DNA of 64,000 nucleotides from Micrococcales bacterium (GTDB lineage Bacteria > Actinomycetota > Actinomycetes > S36-B12 > UBA10799), in the NCBI GenBank assembly GCA_016703125.1, contig JADJCR010000015.1, positions 124,001-188,000 on the forward strand. The letters run 5' to 3'. Position 1 is the first letter of the stretch, and the number at the start of each line of letters is the position of its first letter. Below the pieces are notes generated by a model, which was not told the origin of the DNA, searched no databases, and saw only the letters and a program-made list of their open reading frames with translations. The position numbers and the translations under genes were made by a program. Shown in pieces: positions 9,605 to 17,523 of this stretch.

Positions 9605-9905
9605 CCCGGGAGCGATCCAACCGGTCTCCTTCACTCCCCAACGTCCGAACCACTCCCGCCTACGAAACCCGCGTCCGCCGCGGAGCGCTGGCTGCGTCCT
9701 CCAGCCTCACCCGGGAGAGATCCGTACACCCGGGAGTGATCCAACCGGTCTCCTTCACTCCCCAACGTCCGAACCACTCCCGCCTACGAAACCCGCGGCC
9801 ACCGAGGAGCGCTGGCGGCGCCCTCCAGCCTCACCCGGGAGACAAACCACTACCCGGGAGCGATAAATACCGGTTCGATCACTCCCCGGCGTCCGTGTCT
9901 CTCCC
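9605..9905. repeat. Tandem repeat, 124-bp period, about 2.4 copies (repeat family A)
   Basis: Units begin with CCCGGGAG at 9605, 9729 and 9853, exactly 124 bases apart. The first two units are nearly identical over their whole length. The third diverges after its first 13 bases but keeps the CCGG and CTCCCC landmarks. Each unit starts with a core CGGGAGCGATCCAACCGG followed by CACTCCCC, so GGGAG and CTCCC can pair. The same core occurs at 14.05 kb (reverse orientation) and 32.9-33.2 kb. The remaining sequence of 9509-9993 shows no gene. Confidence 0.85.
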
Positions 9906-9984
9906 CTCTGCAACCAGCGCGCCCACTGGCCCGCAACCAACCGACCGGACAGCACATAAGCGGACATTCTGCACCCGCCACCCC

Positions 9985-9990
9985 TAGCAT
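9985..9990 (+). promoter_or_regulatory. Putative -10 box (TAGCAT) for the GGDEF-EAL gene
   Basis: TAGCAT lies 30 bases before ATG 10021, which itself has AGGAG a few bases upstream. This suits a leadered transcript. The ATG at 9994 is only three bases from the box. Confidence 0.4.
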
Positions 9991-10020
9991 CAGATGCCTG
10001 TACTTCCGGGCAGGAGTCTG

Positions 10021-12984
10021 ATGGGCACAACGGCGGGCACCAGCACCCTGCGCTCGCTGCTGCCCGCGTTGATCGGCATCCCGGTCGTGGTCGCGGTCGG
10101 CACCCAGGTGGGCATCGTGCGCCCATCGCCGCTGTCGCTGCTCGCCCTGGGCCTCGGCTTCATCACCGGGGTCACGCTGCGCCTCGGCCGCCACCAACTG
10201 GTGTGGATCATGCTGTGGTACGCGCTGTGGTCACCGATCCTGCATCTGGCCTTCCAGTTCCCGCTGCGCGTCGGCCTCGCCACGACGATCACCGGGATCT
10301 TCGCCATGAGCCTGCTGGCTTTCTCCGGCTGGGGCATGGGCCTGCGCCGGCTGACCGAACCGGCTGACGTGATCCGACTGACCGGCGTGGCCGTACTGGC
10401 CGCAGTGCTGGTGCCGTCCTTGGCCAGCCTGGCCGCCACTCAGTTCCAGACCCCACCGGCGTTCACTCCGAGCGGGACCCGCACCATGCTCGCCGCCGCC
10501 GCCGGCATCATCATTGCGGGCAGTCTGCCCCTCACATTCCAGGCACCCCATTCGTGGCGGCCCACGCGCCGCACGCTGGAACTCCTCGCACTCATAGCGA
10601 TCACTGCGACGCTGATGTGGGCGATCACCGGCAACGACGTGCAGAGCACCCTGGGGAGCACACCGCTGTTCCTGCTGGTGCTCGCGCTGGGATGGGCCGC
10701 CGCGCGCTTCGGGCCCTTCGTCACCTCGGCGCTGCTCAACGGCATCGCCGTGTGGCTGGCCTTCATCACCGTGCGCGGAATCGGGCTGTTCGCCGAGGAC
10801 GGCGACCCGGTGCATGCCCTGGTCGTCGCCCAGACCTACCTGCTGGTCACCGGCCTCGGGGTGCTGATGCTGGCCGTGTACGCACAACGGGTCCACATAC
10901 AGGACGTGGAGGCGGGACAATCCGCGGAGATCCTGTACAGCGCGCTCGATGGCGCGGGGGCCCAACTGTTCCTGAAGCGCTACGACGCCGACACCGACCG
11001 GTTCGTCTACGTCGACGCCAACGACGCGCTCGCCGACAAACTGGGCCTGCAGCCCTCCGACTTCATCGGCAAGTCCGCCGAGGACCTCTACGAACCGGAC
11101 CTCGCACGAAGGTTCCGCGAACAGGACGGGCACGTTCTCACCACGGGCGAGCGGCTGCGGTTCGACAACACGCTGACCGTCAACGGCCGCGTGACCGCGC
11201 ACATGACCACGCAGTTCCCGCTGCGCGACGAACACGGGGAGATCGTCGGGGTCGGCGGAGTCAGCCTGGACCGCACAGAGGAGATCCGTCGCGAACGACT
11301 CCTGCAGTTGGTGTTCAGCCACTCCCCGGTGCCGACCGCGCGACTGCGCTGGACCGGCACGAACTACGGCAGGCTGCTCGAGGTGAACGAAGCCTTCGGC
11401 CGATTGTTGAACCTGTCGCCCGAGCACATGGTGGGGCGCCACCTCACCGACGTCGTGACGTTCCTCGAGTTGCCCGGACCGACCGCGTTCATTGACGGCA
11501 CGGCGCAGCACGAGGTGCACGTTCGCCGCCACGACGGGGTGGAACTGACGGTGCGGGTCACCAGTTCGCTGGTCGACGCCGACGAAGCCGGCGACCCCTT
11601 CGTCATCGCACTCGTGCAGGACATCACCGACGCCCGCGCCGCGGAGGCGGGCCTGGTCCACCGGGCCACACACGATCCGCTTACCGACCTGTTCAACCGG
11701 CAGGCACTGGTGGAACGGCTGTCCCACGCCGCCCCTGGAACCACCCGCATCCCCGCGGGTGTCGCCCTGCTGTGCTGCGACATCGACGGGTTCAAGCACA
11801 TCAATGACACGTTCGGTCACGACACCGGTGACCGGGTCCTGCTGGCCATGGCCGAGCGGATCCGCACCGCGGCAGGGCTGGACGCCACCGTCGCCCGGCT
11901 CGGTGGCGACGAGTTCGTCATCGTCACCTCCGGGCATCCGGCGGCCGGCCAGGTCACGGACGTCGCCGAGCACATCCGCCGGACCGTGGCCGCGCCGCTG
12001 ACCATGGACGGTCGCCGACACGAAATGCAGGTCAGCATCGGCGTGGCCATCAGCAACGGGGACTGCGGCGCTGAGGAGCTGCTGCGACAAGGCGACGTCG
12101 CGCTGAGCCGCGCCAAGGACCTCGGCCGCGACCGCGTCGTGGTCTACCAGACGGCCCTCGACCGGCGGGTCCAGATGCGCATGGCCATGCGCGAGACTCT
12201 GAGCAAGGCACTGTCCGAGAACCGGGTGGAGGCGCACCTGCAACCGGTGGTCGACCTGGTCACCGGCGCCACAGTCGGCGCCGAGGCGCTGGTCCGGTTG
12301 CGCGACCTCGACGGCACGTTGCTACCGCCAGCGGCCTTCATCCCCGTGGCCGAGGAGACCGGCTTGATCGCGGCGCTCGGGCTGCGCGTCCTGGACATCG
12401 GCCTGGCCCTCAGCCGCCGCTGGAGCGATGCCGGGATGCAGCTGGGCATCTCCATCAACGTCTCGCCCCGGCAACTATCGGACGCCTCGCTGCCGGCCAC
12501 AGTGGACAGCCTGCTGAAGACCCACGGCGTGGCCCCTGCGGACGTGACCCTGGAGGTCACCGAGAGTTCCGTCGTGGACGCCGTCGGCAACACCCTGAAC
12601 GTGCTGCGGGAGTTGCGGGACAGCGGGCTGCACATCGCCATCGACGACTTCGGGACCGGTTACTCCAGCCTGTCCTCGTTGCGCCACATGCCCGCCGACA
12701 TCGTCAAGATCGATCGTTCCTTCGTGTCGGGGCTCGGTGGCCAGGACAGCGACGAAGCCATCGTGCGGGCCGTCCTGGCGATGGCCCATGCCACCGACCG
12801 CATCGTCGTCGCCGAGGGTGTCGAGACCCAGCAGCAGGCCGCGCGCCTGACGGAACTCGGGTGCGACCAGGTCCAGGGTTTCCTCTTCTCGCCACCGGTG
12901 CCTGCCATGGACTTCGATCCGCTCCGCCGGTTCCCGATGCCCGGCAGCCCGCAGGCGCGCATCGGTCAGCCGCGCCCGGGGTAA
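10021..12984 (+). CDS. Membrane GGDEF-EAL protein with MASE1-like sensor and PAS domains
   Basis: A 987-residue bifunctional c-di-GMP protein. An N-terminal block of about eight hydrophobic helices (roughly residues 1-300) looks like MASE1. Two PAS-like segments follow (YDADTDRFVYVDANDALADK and FSHSPVPTARLRWTG). The GGDEF domain starts at THDPLTDLFNRQ and has an intact LGGDEFVIV site but no RxxD inhibitory site five residues before it. The EAL domain has GAEALVRL, NVSPRQL, LEVTESS, DDFGTGYSSL, KIDRSFV, AEGVET and QGFLFSPP, so all metal-binding residues are kept. Phosphodiesterase activity is therefore expected; cyclase activity is possible. ATG 9994 is an alternative start; 10021 was preferred for its AGGAG. 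Confidence 0.92.
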   Translation: MGTTAGTSTLRSLLPALIGIPVVVAVGTQVGIVRPSPLSLLALGLGFITGVTLRLGRHQLVWIMLWYALWSPILHLAFQFPLRVGLATTITGIFAMSLLAFSGWGMGLRRLTEPADVIRLTGVAVLAAVLVPSLASLAATQFQTPPAFTPSGTRTMLAAAAGIIIAGSLPLTFQAPHSWRPTRRTLELLALIAITATLMWAITGNDVQSTLGSTPLFLLVLALGWAAARFGPFVTSALLNGIAVWLAFITVRGIGLFAEDGDPVHALVVAQTYLLVTGLGVLMLAVYAQRVHIQDVEAGQSAEILYSALDGAGAQLFLKRYDADTDRFVYVDANDALADKLGLQPSDFIGKSAEDLYEPDLARRFREQDGHVLTTGERLRFDNTLTVNGRVTAHMTTQFPLRDEHGEIVGVGGVSLDRTEEIRRERLLQLVFSHSPVPTARLRWTGTNYGRLLEVNEAFGRLLNLSPEHMVGRHLTDVVTFLELPGPTAFIDGTAQHEVHVRRHDGVELTVRVTSSLVDADEAGDPFVIALVQDITDARAAEAGLVHRATHDPLTDLFNRQALVERLSHAAPGTTRIPAGVALLCCDIDGFKHINDTFGHDTGDRVLLAMAERIRTAAGLDATVARLGGDEFVIVTSGHPAAGQVTDVAEHIRRTVAAPLTMDGRRHEMQVSIGVAISNGDCGAEELLRQGDVALSRAKDLGRDRVVVYQTALDRRVQMRMAMRETLSKALSENRVEAHLQPVVDLVTGATVGAEALVRLRDLDGTLLPPAAFIPVAEETGLIAALGLRVLDIGLALSRRWSDAGMQLGISINVSPRQLSDASLPATVDSLLKTHGVAPADVTLEVTESSVVDAVGNTLNVLRELRDSGLHIAIDDFGTGYSSLSSLRHMPADIVKIDRSFVSGLGGQDSDEAIVRAVLAMAHATDRIVVAEGVETQQQAARLTELGCDQVQGFLFSPPVPAMDFDPLRRFPMPGSPQARIGQPRPG

Positions 12985-13003
12985 TTGCGCGGATCGGCCT
13001 CGG

Positions 13004-13009
13004 TAGGCT
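13004..13009 (+). promoter_or_regulatory. Putative -10 box (TAGGCT), leaderless start of quinone oxidoreductase
   Basis: TAGGCT ends eight bases before ATG 13018 with no purine-rich ribosome site in between. Confidence 0.5.
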
Positions 13010-13017
13010 CACTTCCC

Positions 13018-13983
13018 ATGCGAGCTGTGCATGTGACCTCCCTCGACGGACCCGCCGCGGTGCGGGTACAGGACGCCGACGAGCCGGACTCCCCCGGGCA
13101 CGTCGTCATCGACGTCCACTACGCCGGTGTCACCTTCCCCGACGTCCTGCTGTCCCGCGGTGAGTACCAGATCAAACCACCCCCACCGTTCATCCCCGGC
13201 AGCGAGGTCTCCGGGCTCGTGCGGTCGGCCCCGGCTGACAGCGGCTTCACCGCCGGCGACCGGGTGGCGGCCTTCCCGGGCCTCGGCGGTTTCGCCCAGG
13301 CGGTGGCCGCCGACCCCCGGATGGTGTTCCCGCTGCCCGACGCCATCACCCTGGAGGCGGCCGCGGGGCTTCCGATGAACTACCTCACCGTCGATTTCGC
13401 GCTACGCACCCGCGGCCGGCTGCAGCCCGGCGAGACGGTCCTTGTGCACGGTGCGGCAGGCGGGATCGGCACCGCCGCCATCCAGATGGCAAAGGCCATG
13501 GGCGCCACCGTCATCGCGGTCGTGTCAGACGAGGCGAAGGCGGCGATCGCCACCCGCGCCGGTGCGGATTCGGCAGTTCCGGTCGACGGATTCCGGCAAG
13601 CGGTGTCGGCGGCGACCGGCGGCCGCGGCGTGGACCTCGTGGTCGACCCGGTGGGCGGTGACCGATTCACGGATTCTCTGCGCAGCCTGGCACCGGAAGG
13701 GCGGCTGCTGGTCATCGGGTTCACGGCCGGGGAGATCCCCACTGTCAAGGTCAACCGGCTGCTGCTCAACAACATCTCGGTCGTCGGGGTCGGCTGGGGC
13801 GCCTACTGGCTGGCGCGGCCCGAGTTCCTGCGTGAGCAGTGGGAGGTCCTCACCCCGATGCTTGACGACGGCAGCCTGTCGCCGCTGGTGGGTTCGGTGT
13901 ACGACCTCGACGACGCGGCCGCCGCCCTCACCGACCTCGACGAGCGCAGGGCGCTGGGCAAGGTGCTGCTGCGCGTGCGGTGA
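13018..13983 (+). CDS. NADPH:quinone oxidoreductase family protein (MDR superfamily)
   Basis: Zinc-independent medium-chain reductase of 321 residues. The N-terminal GroES-like domain contains YAGVTFPDVLLSRGEY and PPPPFIPGSEVSG. The Rossmann fold carries VLVHGAAGGIGTAAIQMAKA, the NADPH-binding glycine motif. It ends in the usual ALGKVLLRVR. The zinc-ligand cysteines of alcohol dehydrogenases are absent, as in quinone reductases and enoyl reductases of this branch. The substrate cannot be assigned. It is a single gene between the c-di-GMP protein and repeat family A. Confidence 0.9.
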   Translation: MRAVHVTSLDGPAAVRVQDADEPDSPGHVVIDVHYAGVTFPDVLLSRGEYQIKPPPPFIPGSEVSGLVRSAPADSGFTAGDRVAAFPGLGGFAQAVAADPRMVFPLPDAITLEAAAGLPMNYLTVDFALRTRGRLQPGETVLVHGAAGGIGTAAIQMAKAMGATVIAVVSDEAKAAIATRAGADSAVPVDGFRQAVSAATGGRGVDLVVDPVGGDRFTDSLRSLAPEGRLLVIGFTAGEIPTVKVNRLLLNNISVVGVGWGAYWLARPEFLREQWEVLTPMLDDGSLSPLVGSVYDLDDAAAALTDLDERRALGKVLLRVR

Positions 13984-14031
13984 GGCGGTCGGGGGGTACC
14001 GGCCGCGCCCTCCGCCACCCCGAACCAGCCC

Positions 14032-14109
14032 CACCCGGGAGCGAAACGGACACCCGGGGGCGGAAAAGACCGGTTGGAACGCTCCCCGACTGTGGCAACT
14101 CTCCCCGAT
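14032..14109. repeat. Repeat family A copy, reverse orientation
   Basis: Contains CACCCGGGAGCGAAACGG, then CACCCGGGGGCGG, then CCGGTTGGAACGCTCCCCG, which is the reverse complement of the family A core with one mismatch. CTCCCCGAT closes it. It lies between the quinone oxidoreductase stop and the convergent small membrane protein gene, where it could serve as a bidirectional hairpin. Confidence 0.7.
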
Positions 14110-14133
14110 ACCGGCCGAGGCCCCCGCGGCCGC

Positions 14134-14304
14134 TCAGATCGAGCCGGAAGCCAGGGCCACCACGTAACCGGCGATCAGCGACAGCACCACTAGGATTACG
14201 CCGGACTTGGCGGCCTCGCCGCCCTTGCCGATCTCCCCGGCCCACCCCAGGATCGCTCCGACGATGATGAGCATGAGCACGGCGACCAGGATCAAGGCGT
14301 TCAT
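14134..14304 (-). CDS. Small two-helix membrane protein
   Basis: Fifty-six residues with two hydrophobic stretches (LILVAVLMLIIVGAILGW and GVILVVLSLIAGYVVALA) joined by a Gly-Lys-Glu loop. No family recognised. A strong AAGGAGG sits 9 bases before ATG 14304, which argues that it is translated. It is divergent from the MinD-like gene (107 bases apart), so it may share its control region. Confidence 0.6.
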   Translation of the reverse strand: MNALILVAVLMLIIVGAILGWAGEIGKGGEAAKSGVILVVLSLIAGYVVALASGSI

Positions 14305-14399
14305 CGGCGGCAGGCCTCCTTCGGCATCGCTGCCCACTCTATTCAGCCATCCGCAGACGGGCGCGGGGGGACCGGCAAGCAACGTCGGACCTCGCGCGG

Positions 14400-14405
14400 A
14401 ATACT
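14400..14405 (+). promoter_or_regulatory. Putative -10 box (AATACT) for the MinD-like gene
   Basis: AATACT ends six bases before GTG 14412, which matches the leaderless pattern seen at many other starts in this window. Confidence 0.45.
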
Positions 14406-14411
14406 CGGACC

Positions 14412-15188
14412 GTGACCACCGTTGTTTCCGTCCACTCGTTCCGCGGCGGGACGGGCAAGAGCAACACGACCGCCAACGTCGCGGCGAACCTCACCGCTGC
14501 GGGCGCGCGCGTGGCCATCATCGACACCGATGTCCAGAGCCCCGGTATCCACACGCTGTTCGGCTTCGACCAGACCGTGGAGCAGACCCTCGACGACTAC
14601 CTGTGGGGCCGGATCGACATCACGGGGGCGGTGCACGACGTCACCGACCGGGTCGGCGCCACCGACGGCGGGCAGTTGTTCCTCGTGCCGGCGAGCATGC
14701 GGGCTTCCGACATCGCGCGGATCCTGCGCGACGGCTACGACGTGATCAAACTCAACGAGGGGTTCCGGGACCTGTCCGAGGGCCTGGACCTGGACTACCT
14801 GTTCATCGACACCCACCCGGGGCTCAACGAGGAGACGATGCTGTCCATCACGGTCAGTGACGTCCTGCTCCTGCTGCTGCGCCCGGACAAGCAGGACTTC
14901 CAGGGCACCGCGGTGACCGTCGACATCGCCCGGCGACTGTCGGTGCCGAACCTGCTGCTGGTGCTCAACAAGGTGCCCGAGCCGGTGGACATGGACGACC
15001 TGCGCGCCCAGATGGACCAGGCGTACGGCGCTCCGACCGCGGCGATCCTGCCGCTGTCCACGCAGATGGTGATCAACGCTTCCGCCGGGCTGTTCAGCAT
15101 GACCCACCCGGATCACCCGTGGTCGGAGGGGATCCGGATGATCGCCGGGCACCTTCGGGAGGGCGCCGGCGGGCAGTCCAGCGGCTGA
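14412..15188 (+). CDS. MinD/ParA-like P-loop ATPase
   Basis: Deviant-Walker ATPase of 258 residues. The P-loop reads SFRGGTGKSNTTANVAANL, so the signature lysine of KGGxGKT is replaced by Arg while the Walker lysine is kept. Switch I IIDTDVQSPG and Walker-B-like LDYLFIDTHPGLNEE follow, then VLNKVPEP. Such ATPases position or switch membrane-bound complexes. It starts at GTG 14412 and its stop is one base from the ATG of a HAMP sensor gene, so the two are probably co-translated. No parB partner or parS site was seen, so chromosome partition is unlikely; a signalling role with the sensor is inferred. Confidence 0.85.
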   Translation: MTTVVSVHSFRGGTGKSNTTANVAANLTAAGARVAIIDTDVQSPGIHTLFGFDQTVEQTLDDYLWGRIDITGAVHDVTDRVGATDGGQLFLVPASMRASDIARILRDGYDVIKLNEGFRDLSEGLDLDYLFIDTHPGLNEETMLSITVSDVLLLLLRPDKQDFQGTAVTVDIARRLSVPNLLLVLNKVPEPVDMDDLRAQMDQAYGAPTAAILPLSTQMVINASAGLFSMTHPDHPWSEGIRMIAGHLREGAGGQSSG

Positions 15189-15189
15189 T

Positions 15190-16164
15190 ATGAACCAGTC
15201 ACCCACGCCGCGCCGATGGCGGTTCCCGATGCGGTGGAAGTTGCTGACCGCGTTCGCCGCCGCCTTCACCGTGGTCTTCGCGTTCATCGCGATCTGGGTG
15301 GTGCACTACGCCAGCGACATGGCGATGAAACGCCTCACCGCGCAACTGCTGGAGGCCACTGAGGGTGCCGCCCGGGACCTGCCGAAAAAGGCCGTCGCCG
15401 CGGTGGCGGAACTGCCCACCGAGGGGCGCCCGAAGCGCACCGGCGCCTACCAGCGCATCGCCGAGGACCTCACATCGGTGCGCGCGACCATCCCCTCCAT
15501 CAGCCCCTACACGTTCATGCTGGAGGGCGACGAGTTGGTCTACTTGGTCGCCTCGGGCAGCCCGTTCAAGGATCCGGTGGCCCGGACCGCCCCGGACTCG
15601 ACGCTGACCTACATGCGCGAGGGGCTGCAGGGGACGACGTTCGAGCCGCAGAACACCGATTCGTACGGCACCTGGATCTCCGCTTTCAGCCCGATCGTCG
15701 ACAAGCAGGGAAACACCATCGCCGCCGTGGGCATGGACTTCTCGCTGGAGTACGTGCAGGACGTCCAGCAGCGGGCGGTGTCCCAGGTCGTGCCCGTGCT
15801 GGCGGTCAGCTACGTCCTGCTGATCCTGCTGGTGCTGTTCGTGTCCACCCTGCTGGTCCGCCCGCTTCGCAGGCTCACTGCCGCCACCCGCCGCATCGCT
15901 GACGGCGAGTACGACGTCGATCTCGACGTCGCGCCGCGCACGCGCTTCCCCGACGAGATGTCCGACCTCGCGGAGTCCTTCACTGTGATGGCGCGCAAGG
16001 TCGCCGCTCGCGAACGGGCGTTGAGCAACGAGGTGCAGCGCCTGCGTGTGGAGATCGACGCCACCAAGCGCGAGGAGACGGTCCGGGAGATCACCGGGAC
16101 CGACTTCTTCACCGACCTGGAGGCGAAGGCCGCGGATCTGCGCTCACGCATGCACAAGAAGTGA
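15190..16164 (+). CDS. HAMP-domain membrane sensor without output domain
   Basis: A 324-residue protein. Helix 1 is at about residues 18-38 and helix 2 at about 197-218. Between them is an extracytoplasmic sensor region of about 160 residues (Cache-like: SISPYTFMLEGDELVY and SAFSPIVDKQGNTIAAVGMD). A HAMP domain follows (VRPLRRLTAATRRIADGEYD to FPDEMSDLAESF), then a charged coiled coil ending RSRMHKK. No kinase, cyclase or methyl-accepting domain follows. Output must therefore go to another protein, most likely the MinD-like ATPase one base upstream. It is convergent with the ATP-grasp gene (3-base gap). Confidence 0.85.
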   Translation: MNQSPTPRRWRFPMRWKLLTAFAAAFTVVFAFIAIWVVHYASDMAMKRLTAQLLEATEGAARDLPKKAVAAVAELPTEGRPKRTGAYQRIAEDLTSVRATIPSISPYTFMLEGDELVYLVASGSPFKDPVARTAPDSTLTYMREGLQGTTFEPQNTDSYGTWISAFSPIVDKQGNTIAAVGMDFSLEYVQDVQQRAVSQVVPVLAVSYVLLILLVLFVSTLLVRPLRRLTAATRRIADGEYDVDLDVAPRTRFPDEMSDLAESFTVMARKVAARERALSNEVQRLRVEIDATKREETVREITGTDFFTDLEAKAADLRSRMHKK

Positions 16165-16167
16165 GGT

Positions 16168-17523
16168 TCACGGCAGGATGAACGTCGGCGCCACACTCGC
16201 CCCGCCGCCGGTCACGTTGGTGATCCCGGAGCCCTCAGGAGCCAGCCGCACGTAGTAGCCGGCGACCTTGCCCGCGCACAGCAGGGGGTTGTGGTCGCCG
16301 TTGAAGCCGCGCACCGGGAAGCCCTCCTCCAGGACCGTGTAGTGCTCCGTGAGGATCGGCACCCGCTGCTGCACCACATGCCCGCCAGCGGCGGCCCGGT
16401 CGACGACCTCCCGCCAGGACTGCGGCGTGTGCGTCCAGCCCAGTTCCACGCCGGCCCCGCCGTACCCCTCGGTGGGTTTGACGACCAGTTGGTCGCGGTT
16501 GGCGTTCACGTACTCGATCAGGTCGATGATGCTGCCGCCGGCGTCGGTCGACGGGCCGGCGGCCACCAGCCGGGTCCACGGCAGGTGCTCGCGCGCCAGG
16601 GCCAGCTCGTCGTCGGTGACGCCGAGGTCGACCGCGGGATCGGTGACCATCGCGAACAGCGACTTCAGTCCGAACAGCCCCGACTGCAGGCTGGTGATCA
16701 TGCACAGGGACTCGGCGCGCAACGCCGCCTTGATCCCGTCGAGGCGCTCCCCCAGGTAACTGAGCATCGGCGTGAAGAACGCGCGGACCAGGACGTCCAC
16801 CGCCCGGCCCTTGTGCCGCAGGCGGCCCTCGCTGAACACCAGTTCCCCGGGGTCGGCGACGTCGATCTCGATCCCCCGCGGCGTCGCCACGCTCGTCAGG
16901 TAGCCGATGGCCGGGGCCGCGATGGCGGTCAGTTCGGTGGGCATCGCCACGACGGTGTAGGGCAGTCCGGTCCCGCCGAAGTCGTGCCAGGTCTTCACCA
17001 TCGCGTCGATGACGTCCTCGCCCGCGGTCGCGGTGCGGAAGGGATACTCCTGGGCGAAGCGTTGGGCCAGATCGGTGCCCGCCAGCAGCGCCGCGGACCC
17101 GTCGGCCGGCAGGATGCCGCCGGGCAGGCCGCCGTTGAACTCCAGCACCCGCAGGCCCTCCGGCGTGCGCACCCCGTCGAGGCGCCCGAAGACGATCGGC
17201 TCGGGGTAACCGGCAGGGATGGCGAACAGGTCGGCGTCGGGCACCCCGTCCAGCCAGCCCGGGGTGTAGCGGTCCTGCAACGCCGGCTCGGCCAGCAGTC
17301 GGCGGCCGGCGGCCACCAGCGCGGCCACCACGGCGGTGGCCACGGCCTGGTCCTGTGCCACCTCGGCCTCGGTGAGCAGTTGCGGTTCGGCGACCAGCAT
17401 CGCCGGTTTGCCCTGGTACACCAGGCCGGCCGCAGTCTGCTTGTCGATCAGGTCCTGCGTCCAGGCCGCGCTGTCGCGGACCTCGGACTGCAGGCTCCGC
17501 CAGTGGGCAAGGGCCTCGTTCAT
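16168..17523 (-). CDS. ATP-grasp-type ligase (circularly permuted family likely)
   Basis: A 451-residue protein. Features suggesting an ATP-grasp fold are RVLEFNGGLPGG in the first half, a glycine-rich loop LVVKPTEGYGGAGVELG near residue 355, and a C-terminal NVTGGGASVAPTFIL. The glycine loop comes late in the chain, as in circularly permuted ATP-grasp proteins. Such enzymes form amide bonds through acyl phosphates. Start ATG 17523 has GGAGGAG before it and overlaps the MFS stop as ATGA, so it is the last gene of a three-gene operon. The substrates are unknown; a peptide-like product exported by the MFS protein is an inference. Confidence 0.6.
   Translation of the reverse strand: MNEALAHWRSLQSEVRDSAAWTQDLIDKQTAAGLVYQGKPAMLVAEPQLLTEAEVAQDQAVATAVVAALVAAGRRLLAEPALQDRYTPGWLDGVPDADLFAIPAGYPEPIVFGRLDGVRTPEGLRVLEFNGGLPGGILPADGSAALLAGTDLAQRFAQEYPFRTATAGEDVIDAMVKTWHDFGGTGLPYTVVAMPTELTAIAAPAIGYLTSVATPRGIEIDVADPGELVFSEGRLRHKGRAVDVLVRAFFTPMLSYLGERLDGIKAALRAESLCMITSLQSGLFGLKSLFAMVTDPAVDLGVTDDELALAREHLPWTRLVAAGPSTDAGGSIIDLIEYVNANRDQLVVKPTEGYGGAGVELGWTHTPQSWREVVDRAAAGGHVVQQRVPILTEHYTVLEEGFPVRGFNGDHNPLLCAGKVAGYYVRLAPEGSGITNVTGGGASVAPTFILP

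Noticed and set aside
9605..9905. CRISPR array
   Set aside because: Units are 124 bp and almost wholly identical, with no short repeat/variable spacer structure and no cas genes nearby.
14412..15188. Chromosome partition parA
   Set aside because: No parB, parS, gidB or rpmH context. The gene is coupled to a HAMP sensor instead, and the signature lysine is changed.
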